Shown piece by piece: positions 1 to 10,323 of a stretch of DNA of 64,000 nucleotides. Numbering within the stretch: the stretch's first letter is position 1; each line of letters starts with the position of its first letter. The DNA comes from DATAOG01 sp963798075 (GTDB taxonomy: Bacteria; Pseudomonadota; Alphaproteobacteria; Geminicoccales; Geminicoccaceae). The stretch covers positions 124,001-188,000 of the forward strand of contig CAWCRU010000018.1 in NCBI GenBank assembly GCA_963798075.1. The letters are read 5' to 3'. A model generated the notes under the pieces. The model worked only from the letters and a program-made list of their open reading frames with translations. It ran no database searches and had not been told where the DNA came from. The translations under genes and the position numbers were made by a program.

Positions 1-953
1 CGCCGACAGCTGGAGTTGCGGCGGCTCGCGCTGCCAGCGCTCGAAGTCATGTCGGGTCACGCTCGCCGCGTTGAGCTTCTCATAGTCTCGATCGCGCGGA
101 TCCAGACCGTCCAGGATCTCGAACTGGCGCCGCTCGCGCCGGTGCAGCTGCGCCCGCCACAGGCGCCGGTTTGCCCGGTCGACCAGCGCGACCGGAATCG
201 TCGCCTCCTTGCCGGCCAGGAAGGTCTGTCGCTCGAACTGATAGGGCCGGTATACGGGCTGATTGAGCGAGCGCGGGGTCGCCGCCAGCGCGGTCGTCGC
301 CTGGTCGAGCTCGCGTTCGCGGCTGCCCTGGCTGAAGCCCGAGATGATGCCGCCGACCAGCAGCCCGACCAGATCGAGGAGCGGATCGCCGACGGTCAGG
401 ATGCCCGGCGTCTTCTCCTTGGTGGCGCGCTCGGCCTGGCGGACGCGGACCTGGGCAGCATCATACTCCGGATTGCGCTCGCTCTGGACCCCGCTCTCGT
501 AGAGCGAGCGCACGGTCTCGCGGCTGATCAGGCGCTGGCCGACCCGCTGATCCCGAGCCGCCTCCACCAGGAGCAGGCAGGGCGGGTCGAGGTTCGCGGG
601 ATCGGTCCGCTCATGGATCTCGAGCGGCAAATCGGCAGTCACGGCCACGCTCGGCGCTGCCAGCCAGTCGACCTGGTCGGCACGCCCCGGCAGGACGACC
701 GCGATCGGCGGCCGCTCGTCGGCCCGCCAATGGCCGGCCTGCGTCGCTTGCGGCCAGGAGCCCGAGCTTGGCCCGACAATCCGGCGCCGCCGCCCAGTCG
801 ATTTTCGGCCACGTCTCGCTCGAGGGCGCCTCGGCCGCGGCGGCGGGTGCAGCCGGCGGCGGCGGCTTCGGGCTCCAAGACCGTTGTCTGGCAAGCCGTG
901 AGAAGCCCAACCAGCCAGACGCCGACCAGCCCGAGCGGAGCGCTCTTCATCAT
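1..953 (-). CDS. Putative lipoprotein, partial and frameshifted
   Basis: The gene reads leftwards off the window edge. It opens with two ATGs at 953 and 950 and a lipoprotein signal peptide (a hydrophobic stretch followed by the lipobox LTAC near residue 21). The plausible coding frame then changes twice: a Pro/Ala-rich stretch containing SSETWPKIDW lies in the next frame (about 870-770), and from about 765 to base 1 a third frame stays open with normal composition, including GDPLLDLVGLLVGGIISGF (a hydrophobic Gly-rich segment near 370-425). I do not recognise the family. The two frame changes fit sequencing indels, as in other genes of this window, but a real pseudogene cannot be excluded. 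It may be an envelope-anchored protein. The C-terminus is missing. Confidence 0.5.
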
Positions 954-1275
954 GGTTCGAGCCTCTCCGGCCCGGTCAACCGATCGTGAGCCATTTCTCC
1001 TGTAGATTAATATATCATCATCAGTAATTCAACCTAATGAAAAGGAGCCCGCCAGGGGATGCCCCCGTGGGCGGCGTCGCGGCCATGCGAGCGGTCGATC
1101 AGAGCGTCCGCGCCGACGGCGCGGCATCCCGGCAACGGACGGGGAAAGTCCGATGTTTGCGCCGGGCCGGGCCCCACCGGATAGCTGACGTGTCTGCCGC
1201 GGCCGCGCCCCGGGCTTGCGCGCGGTGCTTGCCGTCGGCGCCCGGTGGCCCGGACAAGGGTCACGGGCGGGAAGT
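954..1275. other. Intergenic region, no gene recognised
   Basis: This is a 320-base gap between glmM and the edge lipoprotein gene. Bases 1005-1040 are unusually AT-rich for the window and contain TTGAAT and TATATT on the minus strand with short spacing, so they may hold the promoter of the leftward lipoprotein gene. The rest is GC-rich, with a small hairpin at 1136-1152 (CGGAC, 7-base loop, GTCCG). A 76-codon minus-strand frame at 1034-1264 has no recognisable features. Confidence 0.4.
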
Positions 1276-2619
1276 TCAGGCGTAGCGCTCGATGGTGCCG
1301 GCGACCTCGTCGAGGACGCCCTGGAGCAGCGTCTCGTCGTCGGCCTCGACCATGACGCGGATCAAAGGCTCGGTGCCGGACGGCCGCACCAGGATGCGGC
1401 CGTGGCCGCGGAGGCGCTCCTCAGCCATCTCGATGCACTGCCGGACCGCGGCCTCCTCGAGGGGCCGGCCGCCGTTCAGACGGCAGTTGTGCAGGCGTTG
1501 CGGCAAGGGCTCGAAGGCGCGGCCGAACTCGCTCATCGGCCGGTCCTGACGGCGCATCACGGCCAGGATCTGCAAGCCGGCCAGCAGGCCGTCGCCGGTC
1601 GTGGCGAAGTCGGTCATGATGATGTGGCCGGACTGCTCGCCGCCGAGATTGTGGCCCGAGGCGCGCATGTGCTCGACCACGTAGCGATCGCCCACCTGGC
1701 TCCGATGGAGGCTCAGTCCCCGGCTGCGCAGGTGACGCTCGAGGCCGAGGTTGGACATCGCGGTGCCGACCACGCCGCCGCCCCGCAGCGACGCATCGGC
1801 CTGCCAGCTCTGGGCGAGCAGGGCCAGGATCTGATCGCCGTCGATCAGCTCCCCGCGCTCATCGGCAAGCACGATGCGATCCGCATCGCCGTCGAGGGCG
1901 ATGCCAAGATCGGCGCTCCGCTCGAGCACCGCCTGGCACATCGCCTGGGGCTGGGTCGAGCCGCAGCGGGCGTTGATGTTGAAGCCGTTGGGAGTGGTGC
2001 CCAGTTCGATGACGTCGGCCCCAAGCTCCCAGAGCACCTTCGGGGCAACGCCGTAGGCGGCGCCATGGGCGCAATCGATCACGATCTTGAGGCCGTTCAA
2101 GGTCATGCCCCGGGGCAGGCTGGCCTTGAGCGCTTCGATGTAGCGGCCGCGGGCGCCCTCGAGGCGTACCGCCCGCCCGAGCCGGCTCGGCTCGGCCAGG
2201 CCGGCGTCCGCCGAGCCGCGCATCCGCTCCTCGATCGCCAGCTCGATCTCGTCCGACAGCTTGTAGCCATCGGGGCCGAACAGCTTGATGCCATTGTCCT
2301 GATAGGGGTTATGCGAGGCCGAGATCATCACCCCGAGATCGGCTCGGAGCGAGCGCGTCAGCATCGCGACGCCCGGCGTCGGCAGCGGCCCGAGCAGGGT
2401 GACGTCCATGCCCATGGCGATGAAGCCCGCGGTCAGCGCCGGCTCCAGCATGTAGCCCGAGAGCCGCGTGTCCTTGCCGATCACCGCCCGGTGGCGATGC
2501 TCGCCGCGCGTGAAATAGGCGCCGGCCGCCAACCCGAGCCGCAGCGCAATCTCCGCGGTCATCGGCGGCTGGTTGGCCGTGCCGCGAATCCCATCCGTGC
2601 CGAACAGCTTACGAGCCAT
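1276..2619 (-). CDS. glmM: Phosphoglucosamine mutase
   Basis: GlmM interconverts glucosamine-6-phosphate and glucosamine-1-phosphate in the cytoplasm, supplying UDP-GlcNAc for peptidoglycan and LPS. The 447 residues match the family length. It starts MARKLFGTDGIRG, the hallmark N-terminus. The phosphoserine loop ISASHNP places the catalytic serine at residue 102, the same number as in E. coli GlmM. The metal-binding loop DGDADR lies near residue 242, and the sugar/phosphate-binding motifs GEQSGH and RPSGTEP follow. It lies downstream of folP and ftsH on the same strand, the usual alphaproteobacterial and enterobacterial order ftsH-folP-glmM. Confidence 0.97.
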   Translation of the reverse strand: MARKLFGTDGIRGTANQPPMTAEIALRLGLAAGAYFTRGEHRHRAVIGKDTRLSGYMLEPALTAGFIAMGMDVTLLGPLPTPGVAMLTRSLRADLGVMISASHNPYQDNGIKLFGPDGYKLSDEIELAIEERMRGSADAGLAEPSRLGRAVRLEGARGRYIEALKASLPRGMTLNGLKIVIDCAHGAAYGVAPKVLWELGADVIELGTTPNGFNINARCGSTQPQAMCQAVLERSADLGIALDGDADRIVLADERGELIDGDQILALLAQSWQADASLRGGGVVGTAMSNLGLERHLRSRGLSLHRSQVGDRYVVEHMRASGHNLGGEQSGHIIMTDFATTGDGLLAGLQILAVMRRQDRPMSEFGRAFEPLPQRLHNCRLNGGRPLEEAAVRQCIEMAEERLRGHGRILVRPSGTEPLIRVMVEADDETLLQGVLDEVAGTIERYA

Positions 2620-2738
2620 GCCAATCCCCGCCAGCAGAGGTTCTACGCTCTAAAGGTTAGCCGTAAGCGACGCCGCCACCAAGCATTCGGTCCCGGCTCT
2701 CAATATCGCACTCGCCGGCATCCCAACGCCCGGCCATC

Positions 2739-3644
2739 CTAGCACAGCAAAGCTTGCCAAATCCGCAAGCATTGTCGGGTCGCCGCGACATCGTGCACCC
2801 GGAGCACCGTCACCCCCTGCGCGACGCCGGCTACCGCCGCCGCCAGCGATCCCGGCAGGCGGCCGCAGGAGGGTACCTCCTCGGCCAGCCGCGCGATGAA
2901 ACTCTTGCGCGATACGCCGAGCACGATCGGCCTACCAAGCCCGAGGTAGAGACCGAGCCGGCTCAAAATCTCGACGTTGTGCGCGACCGTCTTGCCGAAC
3001 CCGATGCCGGGATCGATCAGCAGGCGCTCCCGGTCGAAGCCGGCCGCGGTCCAGGCGAGCGTCCGCTGCTCGAGATGGTCGAACACATCGAGCGGGGCGG
3101 CGAGGTAGGTCGGCTGCCGCTGCATGGTCGCGGGCTCGCCCTGGCTGTGCATCAGGACCACAAGGCAACCGCTCGCGCCGGCCACCTCGAGGCTGTCCGG
3201 GTCGTGACGCAAGGCCGTGACGTCGTTGATCATGGCCGCGCCGGCGGCGACCGCGGCGCGCATCACGGCGGCCTTGCGGCTGTCGATCGAGACCAGGACC
3301 CCGCTCGCCGCGAGCGCCTCGACCACCGGCAGGACGCGGCCGATCTCCTCCCCAGCCGAGACCGGCGCCGCGCCCGGACGCGTGGATTCGCCGCCGACGT
3401 CGAGGATGTCGGCGCCCTCCGCGTGCAGCTCCAGACCATGGGCGATCGCCGCGGCCGGCTCGAGGAAGCGGCCGCCATCGGAGAAGCTGTCCGGCGTGAC
3501 GTTGACCACGCCCATGATCAAGGGTCGTCGATCGGGCAGACCCGGGGGCGCGGGAGCGGGCCCGGTCACCGCCGCGAGGCGCTGCTCCAGGGCGGCCGCG
3601 AGCGGCTCGCCGCGCTCCCGGGCCCAGCCGGCAAGCGCGGTCAC
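2739..3644 (-). CDS. folP: Dihydropteroate synthase
   Basis: FolP condenses p-aminobenzoate with dihydropterin pyrophosphate in folate synthesis. Family motifs are clear: MGVVNVTPDSFSDGG, DVGGESTRPGA, INDVTALRHD, the pterin-site DPGIGFGKT, and GVSRKSF. The coordinates use a GTG at 3644, but the same frame remains coding further upstream, to about 3803, with sequence typical of the N-terminal extension of alphaproteobacterial FolP (HVYLQPLGILRAEAARQAV). No ATG, GTG or TTG occurs in that frame before the ftsH stop, so the true start is either hidden by an indel near 3805-3841 (a GTG sits at 3841 in another frame) or unconventional. It lies between ftsH and glmM. Confidence 0.93.
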   Translation of the reverse strand: MTALAGWARERGEPLAAALEQRLAAVTGPAPAPPGLPDRRPLIMGVVNVTPDSFSDGGRFLEPAAAIAHGLELHAEGADILDVGGESTRPGAAPVSAGEEIGRVLPVVEALAASGVLVSIDSRKAAVMRAAVAAGAAMINDVTALRHDPDSLEVAGASGCLVVLMHSQGEPATMQRQPTYLAAPLDVFDHLEQRTLAWTAAGFDRERLLIDPGIGFGKTVAHNVEILSRLGLYLGLGRPIVLGVSRKSFIARLAEEVPSCGRLPGSLAAAVAGVAQGVTVLRVHDVAATRQCLRIWQALLC

Positions 3645-3904
3645 CGGCAGGGCCGACCGCGCGACCCGGTCGGCCGACCGGAGCCAGATCTCGACAGCCG
3701 CGAAGGCTGCGTCCTGGCCGCCGAGCGGCAGGGCAAAGCCGGTCTCGACAGCCTGCCGGGCGGCCTCTGCGCGCAGGATGCCAAGCGGCTGCAGGTAGAC
3801 GTGGGCGCTCGACGCTGGCGCGGGAATCGGCTGGCCCCCACCTCCGATGCCGCCAGACCCGCGGACCCGGCAGGGTTCGCCGGGCGCGACGTTCAGCCCT
3901 GCCC

Positions 3905-5844
<1,940 letters not shown>

Positions 5845-6005
5845 CAGCTTGCCTCGCCGCGGTAGAGCCCCGTTGGCCACGCCCGCCAGCGACCCGGCTT
5901 TTGAGGCGCCATGCGAGCCATATTTCCGATTAGCTTAACATAAGCGATCCATCCCCCGAAGCAAAGGTCTACTCGCGGCCAGCCACACCGCCATGCGGCT
6001 AGGCT

Positions 6006-7361
6006 CTACGCCGGAAGGGCAGCGAACGATGCGCCGGCCAGCGGATGGCGCGGGCGATAACGGGCCAAGACCTCGAACAGCCCGGCACGGTCGGGGGCGA
6101 GCAGACCGAGCCCGGGCACGGCGAGCAGCCGCTCGGCCTGCCAGACCGCCGGCAGGCTCGGCCGGACCGCGGCCGGCAGGGCCGGTGCCGGCGCCGCCGG
6201 CGCGAGCTGCGCCCGCTGCCCCCGCCCGGGGGTGCCGAGCGCGCGCACCGACAGACCCGCCACCTCGCCGGTCATCCGGACCGCGAAACGACCGTCCCAG
6301 CGCTGCCAGACGCCCGCCTCGGGCACGAGAATCTGCGCGATCGTGCCCGGCTCGCGGCAGATCAGCAGCCGGTCGCCGCGCGGCAGGAGCCGGCAGCCGG
6401 CGAGCGTGCGCCCGGCCGAGGGCCGGTCGGCGCGGAGCTCGTCGAGCAGCCGCTCGAGCCGGGCGCGGCGCGGCGGATAGGGCCGCCCGCCGACCGCGAG
6501 CAACATTCGTTGCAGAGCCCGCCCGGCGATCGCCGGCGCCGCCGCCGCCAGATCGGCCTGCGCCACGAGCACGAAACCGGCCGCAAAGATCCGCACATGC
6601 CGCGCCAGCCAGGCGGCGAGCGCGGCGTCCCAGGCGGCACGCGCGGCGCCGTGCTCGCCCGCCAGCCTGGCGAGGCGGGCGGCATCGAGGCCCGGATCGG
6701 CGCGCAGCCGCGTGCGGGCGAACCCGGGGGCCCGGTTGCTGGGGTCGTCGAGCCAGGGCTGGCCCTCGGCCTCGAGCACGGCCTGCAGCGCCGCCTTGGG
6801 CACGCCGAGCAGCGGCCGCAGCAGACGCAGCCCGGCCAGCTCGCGCACCGCCGCCATGGCCGCCTGCCCATCCGGGCCACTGGCGCGCGCCTGGCGAAGG
6901 GCCACGGTCTCCGCCTGATCGCCCTGGTGATGCGCGCTCAGGAGGTGGAGCACCGCCGCGGCGCGGCACCAGTCGCCGAGCAGGCGATAGCGCGCGCGCC
7001 GAGCCGCGGCCTGGATGCCGGCGGTGGGCTTGTCGCCCTCCCAGGTCAGGACCTGCGCCCCGATCCTGCGCGCCGCGAGCCAGGCCGCGGTCTGGCGGGC
7101 CTCGCGCGCGGCCTCCGGACGCAGGCCGTGATCGACGATCAGTCCGACCACCGCCCCGGCCCGCCGTCGCGCCCAGCGGTCGGCGAGCAGGCAGAGCGCC
7201 AGGCTGTCCGGCCCGCCCGAGACCGCGACCGCGAGCCTCGGTCTCGCCTCGAAGGGACCGAACGGCGCCATCAGCGCGGCAAAGTGCACCTCATCCAGAG
7301 GGCCCGGATGCAGAGCGCCCGTCGCCGCGGGGTCAGGCACATTCGGAGCGCGCCCGCTCAC
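6006..7361 (-). CDS. tilS: tRNA(Ile)-lysidine synthase
   Basis: TilS attaches lysine to C34 of the CAU-anticodon tRNA-Ile so that it reads AUA. The N-type ATP pyrophosphatase P-loop AVSGGPDS is at about residues 46-53, followed by VDHGLRPEAAREA and the HHQGDQAET motif typical of the family. The 451 residues suit the TilS-plus-C-terminal-domain architecture. The start at 7361 overlaps the 3' end of cpoB by 29 bases; a later ATG in MAPFGPFEARP would remove the overlap while keeping the P-loop. Its position between cpoB and ftsH is the conserved alphaproteobacterial order. Confidence 0.93.
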   Translation of the reverse strand: MSGRAPNVPDPAATGALHPGPLDEVHFAALMAPFGPFEARPRLAVAVSGGPDSLALCLLADRWARRRAGAVVGLIVDHGLRPEAAREARQTAAWLAARRIGAQVLTWEGDKPTAGIQAAARRARYRLLGDWCRAAAVLHLLSAHHQGDQAETVALRQARASGPDGQAAMAAVRELAGLRLLRPLLGVPKAALQAVLEAEGQPWLDDPSNRAPGFARTRLRADPGLDAARLARLAGEHGAARAAWDAALAAWLARHVRIFAAGFVLVAQADLAAAAPAIAGRALQRMLLAVGGRPYPPRRARLERLLDELRADRPSAGRTLAGCRLLPRGDRLLICREPGTIAQILVPEAGVWQRWDGRFAVRMTGEVAGLSVRALGTPGRGQRAQLAPAAPAPALPAAVRPSLPAVWQAERLLAVPGLGLLAPDRAGLFEVLARYRPRHPLAGASFAALPA

Positions 7362-8274
7362 GGGCCAGCCCCTGCTGGATGTGCGCGGGCGCGTCGGGGA
7401 ACTCCTTGGCCAGCTCGGTATAGGACAGACACGCCTTGTCCTTCTCGCCCAGGCCCTCGAGCGACATGCCGAGCTTCAAAAGGTTGTCCGGCGCCTTCGC
7501 CGCGCTCTTGCCATAGGTGCGGTAGTTGCGCGCGAAGGCAGCCGCGGCGGCGGCGTAGTTCTTGCGCACGTAGTAGGTCTCGGCCAGCCAATAGGCGGCG
7601 TTGGCGGCGAGCGGGTGCTCGGGATTTTGATCCAGGAACCGCTGCAGCCCGGCCTCCGCGCCCGCGTAGTCGCCGGCGCGCAGCAGCTCCATCGCCGAAT
7701 CGTATTCCTGCTGGGCGGGCAGCGCGGTGGTCTTCGGCGGCGGCGTTACTGCCGATGGCGCCGGCCGCGGCAGGGCCAGCACCGCACTCTTCGGAATCTG
7801 CCCGAGGTCTTGCGGCGGGGCGCCTTGATTGGTCGCCTGCGGGACCGCCGCGGGCGGCGTGCCGGCCTTCGGGGGCGCCGGCGTCGGGGCGACGGCGGCC
7901 AACGGCGGGCCGGCGGGCGCACCCTTCTCCACCGACTGGAGCCGCCGGTCCAGATCGCCGAGCAGCTGGTCGAAGCGGCCCTCGAGGGCGCGCTGCTCGT
8001 GCTCCAGCTGCTCGATCCGGCCGGTCAGCCGGCGCAGCTCCTCCTCGAGCTGCCCGAGCCGGACCTCGTACTGCGCCGTGCGCCCGGGATCGGTCGCCTG
8101 CGCCGGTGCGACCCGCTGCAGACCCGCCAGCTGGACGCGCAGCGCCGCGATCTCGCCCGACAGCGCCGGCAGCTGGGCGCGCGCCGGCGGGCTCAGCACG
8201 CCGGCCAGCAGAGCGAGCGCGGCAGCGGCCCCAAGAGCAGTCGGCAGGCAGGCGATCGGGCGCGGCTCGGGCAT
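7333..8274 (-). CDS. cpoB: Tol-Pal system protein CpoB (YbgF)
   Basis: CpoB is a periplasmic coordinator of Tol-Pal function and peptidoglycan synthesis at the division site. The start at 8274 (MPEPRPIACL) overlaps the pal stop as TGATG and gives 313 residues. It has a Sec signal peptide ending ARA, then a coiled-coil segment (LRVQLAGLQ and later LEEELRRLTGRIEQLEHE), a Pro/Ala linker and a C-terminal TPR domain (EYDSAMELLRAGDYAGAEAG, WLAETYYVRKNYAAAAAAF). This coiled-coil, linker and TPR order is the family architecture. It is the last gene of the tol-pal cluster, before tilS. Confidence 0.94.
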   Translation of the reverse strand: MPEPRPIACLPTALGAAAALALLAGVLSPPARAQLPALSGEIAALRVQLAGLQRVAPAQATDPGRTAQYEVRLGQLEEELRRLTGRIEQLEHEQRALEGRFDQLLGDLDRRLQSVEKGAPAGPPLAAVAPTPAPPKAGTPPAAVPQATNQGAPPQDLGQIPKSAVLALPRPAPSAVTPPPKTTALPAQQEYDSAMELLRAGDYAGAEAGLQRFLDQNPEHPLAANAAYWLAETYYVRKNYAAAAAAFARNYRTYGKSAAKAPDNLLKLGMSLEGLGEKDKACLSYTELAKEFPDAPAHIQQGLARERARSECA

Positions 8275-8822
8275 CAGTTGGTGGTGGTGACGACGGTGAC
8301 GGCGCGCCGGTTCTTGGCCCACGCCGCCTCGTCATGGCCAGCGTCGACCGGCCGCTCCTCGCCATAGGAGATGGTCAGGATGCGGTCCGGTCCGACCTGG
8401 AGCGCCACCAGGTAGTTCTTGACCGCATTGGCGCGGCGATCGCCGAGGGCGAGGTTGTACTCGCGGGTGCCGCGCTCGTCGGCGTGACCCTCGACGGTGA
8501 CGATCACGTCCGGATACTGCTTCAGCCAGGCGCCCTGCTTGTCCAGGGTCTGGGTCGCGGTCGGGCTCAGCACCGAGCTGTCGTAGTCGAAGAAGACGCG
8601 GTCGCCAACGCTGACCTCGAGGTCCTCCTGGGTCCCGGGCTGCGCCTGCCCCTGCAGCTCCGAACTCGCGATCCCGGCGCCGCCGCCAGCACCGCCAGCA
8701 CCGCCGGCGCCGTTGGCGCTGCCGGGCGGCGGCATCTCGTCCGACGACGTACAACCGGCCAGCCACGCCAACGAGGCGCACATACCCAGGACGGCGCCCA
8801 TCCGAACTACGGTTGCGATCAT
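8274..8822 (-). CDS. pal: Peptidoglycan-associated lipoprotein Pal
   Basis: Pal is an outer-membrane lipoprotein that binds peptidoglycan and links to TolB/TolA during envelope constriction. I use the ATG at 8822 (MIATVVRMG) because a GGAG lies about seven bases upstream; an ATG twelve bases earlier is less well placed. It has a lipoprotein signal with lipobox LAGC, a Gly/Ala linker (GAGGAGGAGGGAG), and an OmpA-like domain with DRVFFDYDSSVL and the peptidoglycan-binding region GHADERGTREYNLALGDRRA. The length is 182 residues. It is 163 bases downstream of tolB and overlaps cpoB by one base. Confidence 0.96.
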   Translation of the reverse strand: MIATVVRMGAVLGMCASLAWLAGCTSSDEMPPPGSANGAGGAGGAGGGAGIASSELQGQAQPGTQEDLEVSVGDRVFFDYDSSVLSPTATQTLDKQGAWLKQYPDVIVTVEGHADERGTREYNLALGDRRANAVKNYLVALQVGPDRILTISYGEERPVDAGHDEAAWAKNRRAVTVVTTTN

Positions 8823-8985
8823 CGAAGGCTCCATGTCGCCAAGCGGTCGGCCGCGTTGGACGGTGAGGACGGCGCCGAACCCGACCCGGCACGATCCCGG
8901 GTCGCGAGGGCGATGGCATGCGAGACCACCGGGCATCCTAGGTTTGATCGACCGCGAGATCAATTCCGTCGCTCGGATCGAGGCC

Positions 8986-10323
8986 TCAGGGTACCAGGTT
9001 CGACCAGTCGGGATCCGAGGCGTCGAGCGGGGTCGGCACCTCACGCTCGTTGTAGCCGGTCACGTCGATGCTGAACAGGCGCGAATGATCGGTCCGGTAG
9101 TCCTGGCGGCTGAACAGGATCACCCGGCCGTTGGGCGACCAGGTCGGGCTCTCGTCCTGCGTGCTCTCGGTCAGCAGGCGCTCGTCGCTGCCGTCCGGGC
9201 GCATCACGCCGATATGGAACAGCCCGTCCTTGATCTTGGTGAAGGCGATCAGATCGCCCCGCGGCGACCAGGCCGGGCTGCCGTAGCGGCCCGGGCCGAA
9301 GCTGATCCGCTGCACGTCGCTGCCGTCGAGATTCATCGTATAGAGCTCAGGCGTGCCGGCGCGATCGGAGTTGAACACCAGGCGGCGGCCGTCCGGCGCG
9401 AAGGACGGCGAGGTATCGATCGCGGGATGGCTGGTCAACCGCCGCTGCTCGCGGGTCTCGAGATTGAGCGTGTAGATGTCGGAATTGCCGTGCTCGGCGA
9501 GCGACATCACCACCAGGCGGCCGTCGGGGCTGAAGTGCGGGGCGAAGGTCATGCCGCTGAAATCGCCGAGCTTCTGCTGCCGGCCCGACGCCAGATCGAG
9601 CTCGTAGACCTGCGGCACCCGGCCCCGGTAGGCCATGAAGGCGATGCGCCTGGCGTCGGGACGGAAGCGCGGGGTCAGGACCAGATCGGCGCCGTCGGTC
9701 AGGAAGCGGTGATTGGCGCCGTCCTGGTCCATGACCGCCACGCGCTTGACCCGGTCGGTCGCCGGGCCGCTCTCGCTGATGTAGACGATCTTGGTGTCGA
9801 AATAGCCGCCCTCGCCGGTGATCCGCTCATAGACCGCATCCGCGATCTGGTGCGCCACGCGCCGCCAGTTCTCGGTCGTGGTCGCAAAGCGCAGGCCGCG
9901 CATCTGGACGCCCGCGAACACGTCCCAGAGCCGGAACTCGACCGCGAGGTTGCCGTTGGGCTCGCCGCCGTCGACCGTGCCGCTGACCAGGGCCTGGGCG
10001 TTGATCTGCCGCCAGTCGGCAAACGTCGGCAGGCCGCGCAGCTGCTCGGGCGACTGGATGAACGCGCGCCGGTCGATCGGCCGGAACAGCCCCGAGCGCT
10101 CGAGATCGGCGCTGACCACGTCGGCGATGTCGCGCCCGCGCTGCTGGGCCGCCGGGGTGGGGCCGTAGAACTCGCTGATGGCGATCGGCAGCGGCTCGAC
10201 GATGCCCGAGGTGATGTCGAGCTCGAGCACGGCGCGCGCCGGTGAGGCCGGCAGCAGGACCAGGCTCGACAGGACCAGGGCTGCCAGGCGAGCAAGCGAG
10301 TTCCGGGGCATGAGGCGCATCAA
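8986..10323 (-). CDS. tolB: Tol-Pal system beta-propeller protein TolB
   Basis: This periplasmic TolB of 445 residues has a Sec signal peptide ending SPARA. After an N-terminal alpha/beta domain (IAISEFYG, GRDIADVVSADLERSGLF) there are repeated beta-propeller blades with the WD40-like/TolB signature, such as PRFRPDARRIAFMAYRG, PHFSPDGRLVVMSLAEHG, PSFAPDGRRLVFNSDRAG and PAWSPRGDLIAFTKIKDG. It binds Pal and the TolA C-terminus. The start overlaps the end of tolA by four bases, so the genes are translationally coupled within tolQRAB-pal-cpoB. Confidence 0.97.
   Translation of the reverse strand: MMRLMPRNSLARLAALVLSSLVLLPASPARAVLELDITSGIVEPLPIAISEFYGPTPAAQQRGRDIADVVSADLERSGLFRPIDRRAFIQSPEQLRGLPTFADWRQINAQALVSGTVDGGEPNGNLAVEFRLWDVFAGVQMRGLRFATTTENWRRVAHQIADAVYERITGEGGYFDTKIVYISESGPATDRVKRVAVMDQDGANHRFLTDGADLVLTPRFRPDARRIAFMAYRGRVPQVYELDLASGRQQKLGDFSGMTFAPHFSPDGRLVVMSLAEHGNSDIYTLNLETREQRRLTSHPAIDTSPSFAPDGRRLVFNSDRAGTPELYTMNLDGSDVQRISFGPGRYGSPAWSPRGDLIAFTKIKDGLFHIGVMRPDGSDERLLTESTQDESPTWSPNGRVILFSRQDYRTDHSRLFSIDVTGYNEREVPTPLDASDPDWSNLVP

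Noticed and set aside
1130..1160. GGGGAAAGTCCG resembling the conserved 5' core of RNase P RNA
   Set aside because: No matching 3' core within the gap, and the whole gap is too short for an RNase P RNA; only a small hairpin is supported.
1034..1264. Small minus-strand frame in the glmM-lipoprotein gap
   Set aside because: No ribosome binding site, no recognisable features and atypical composition.
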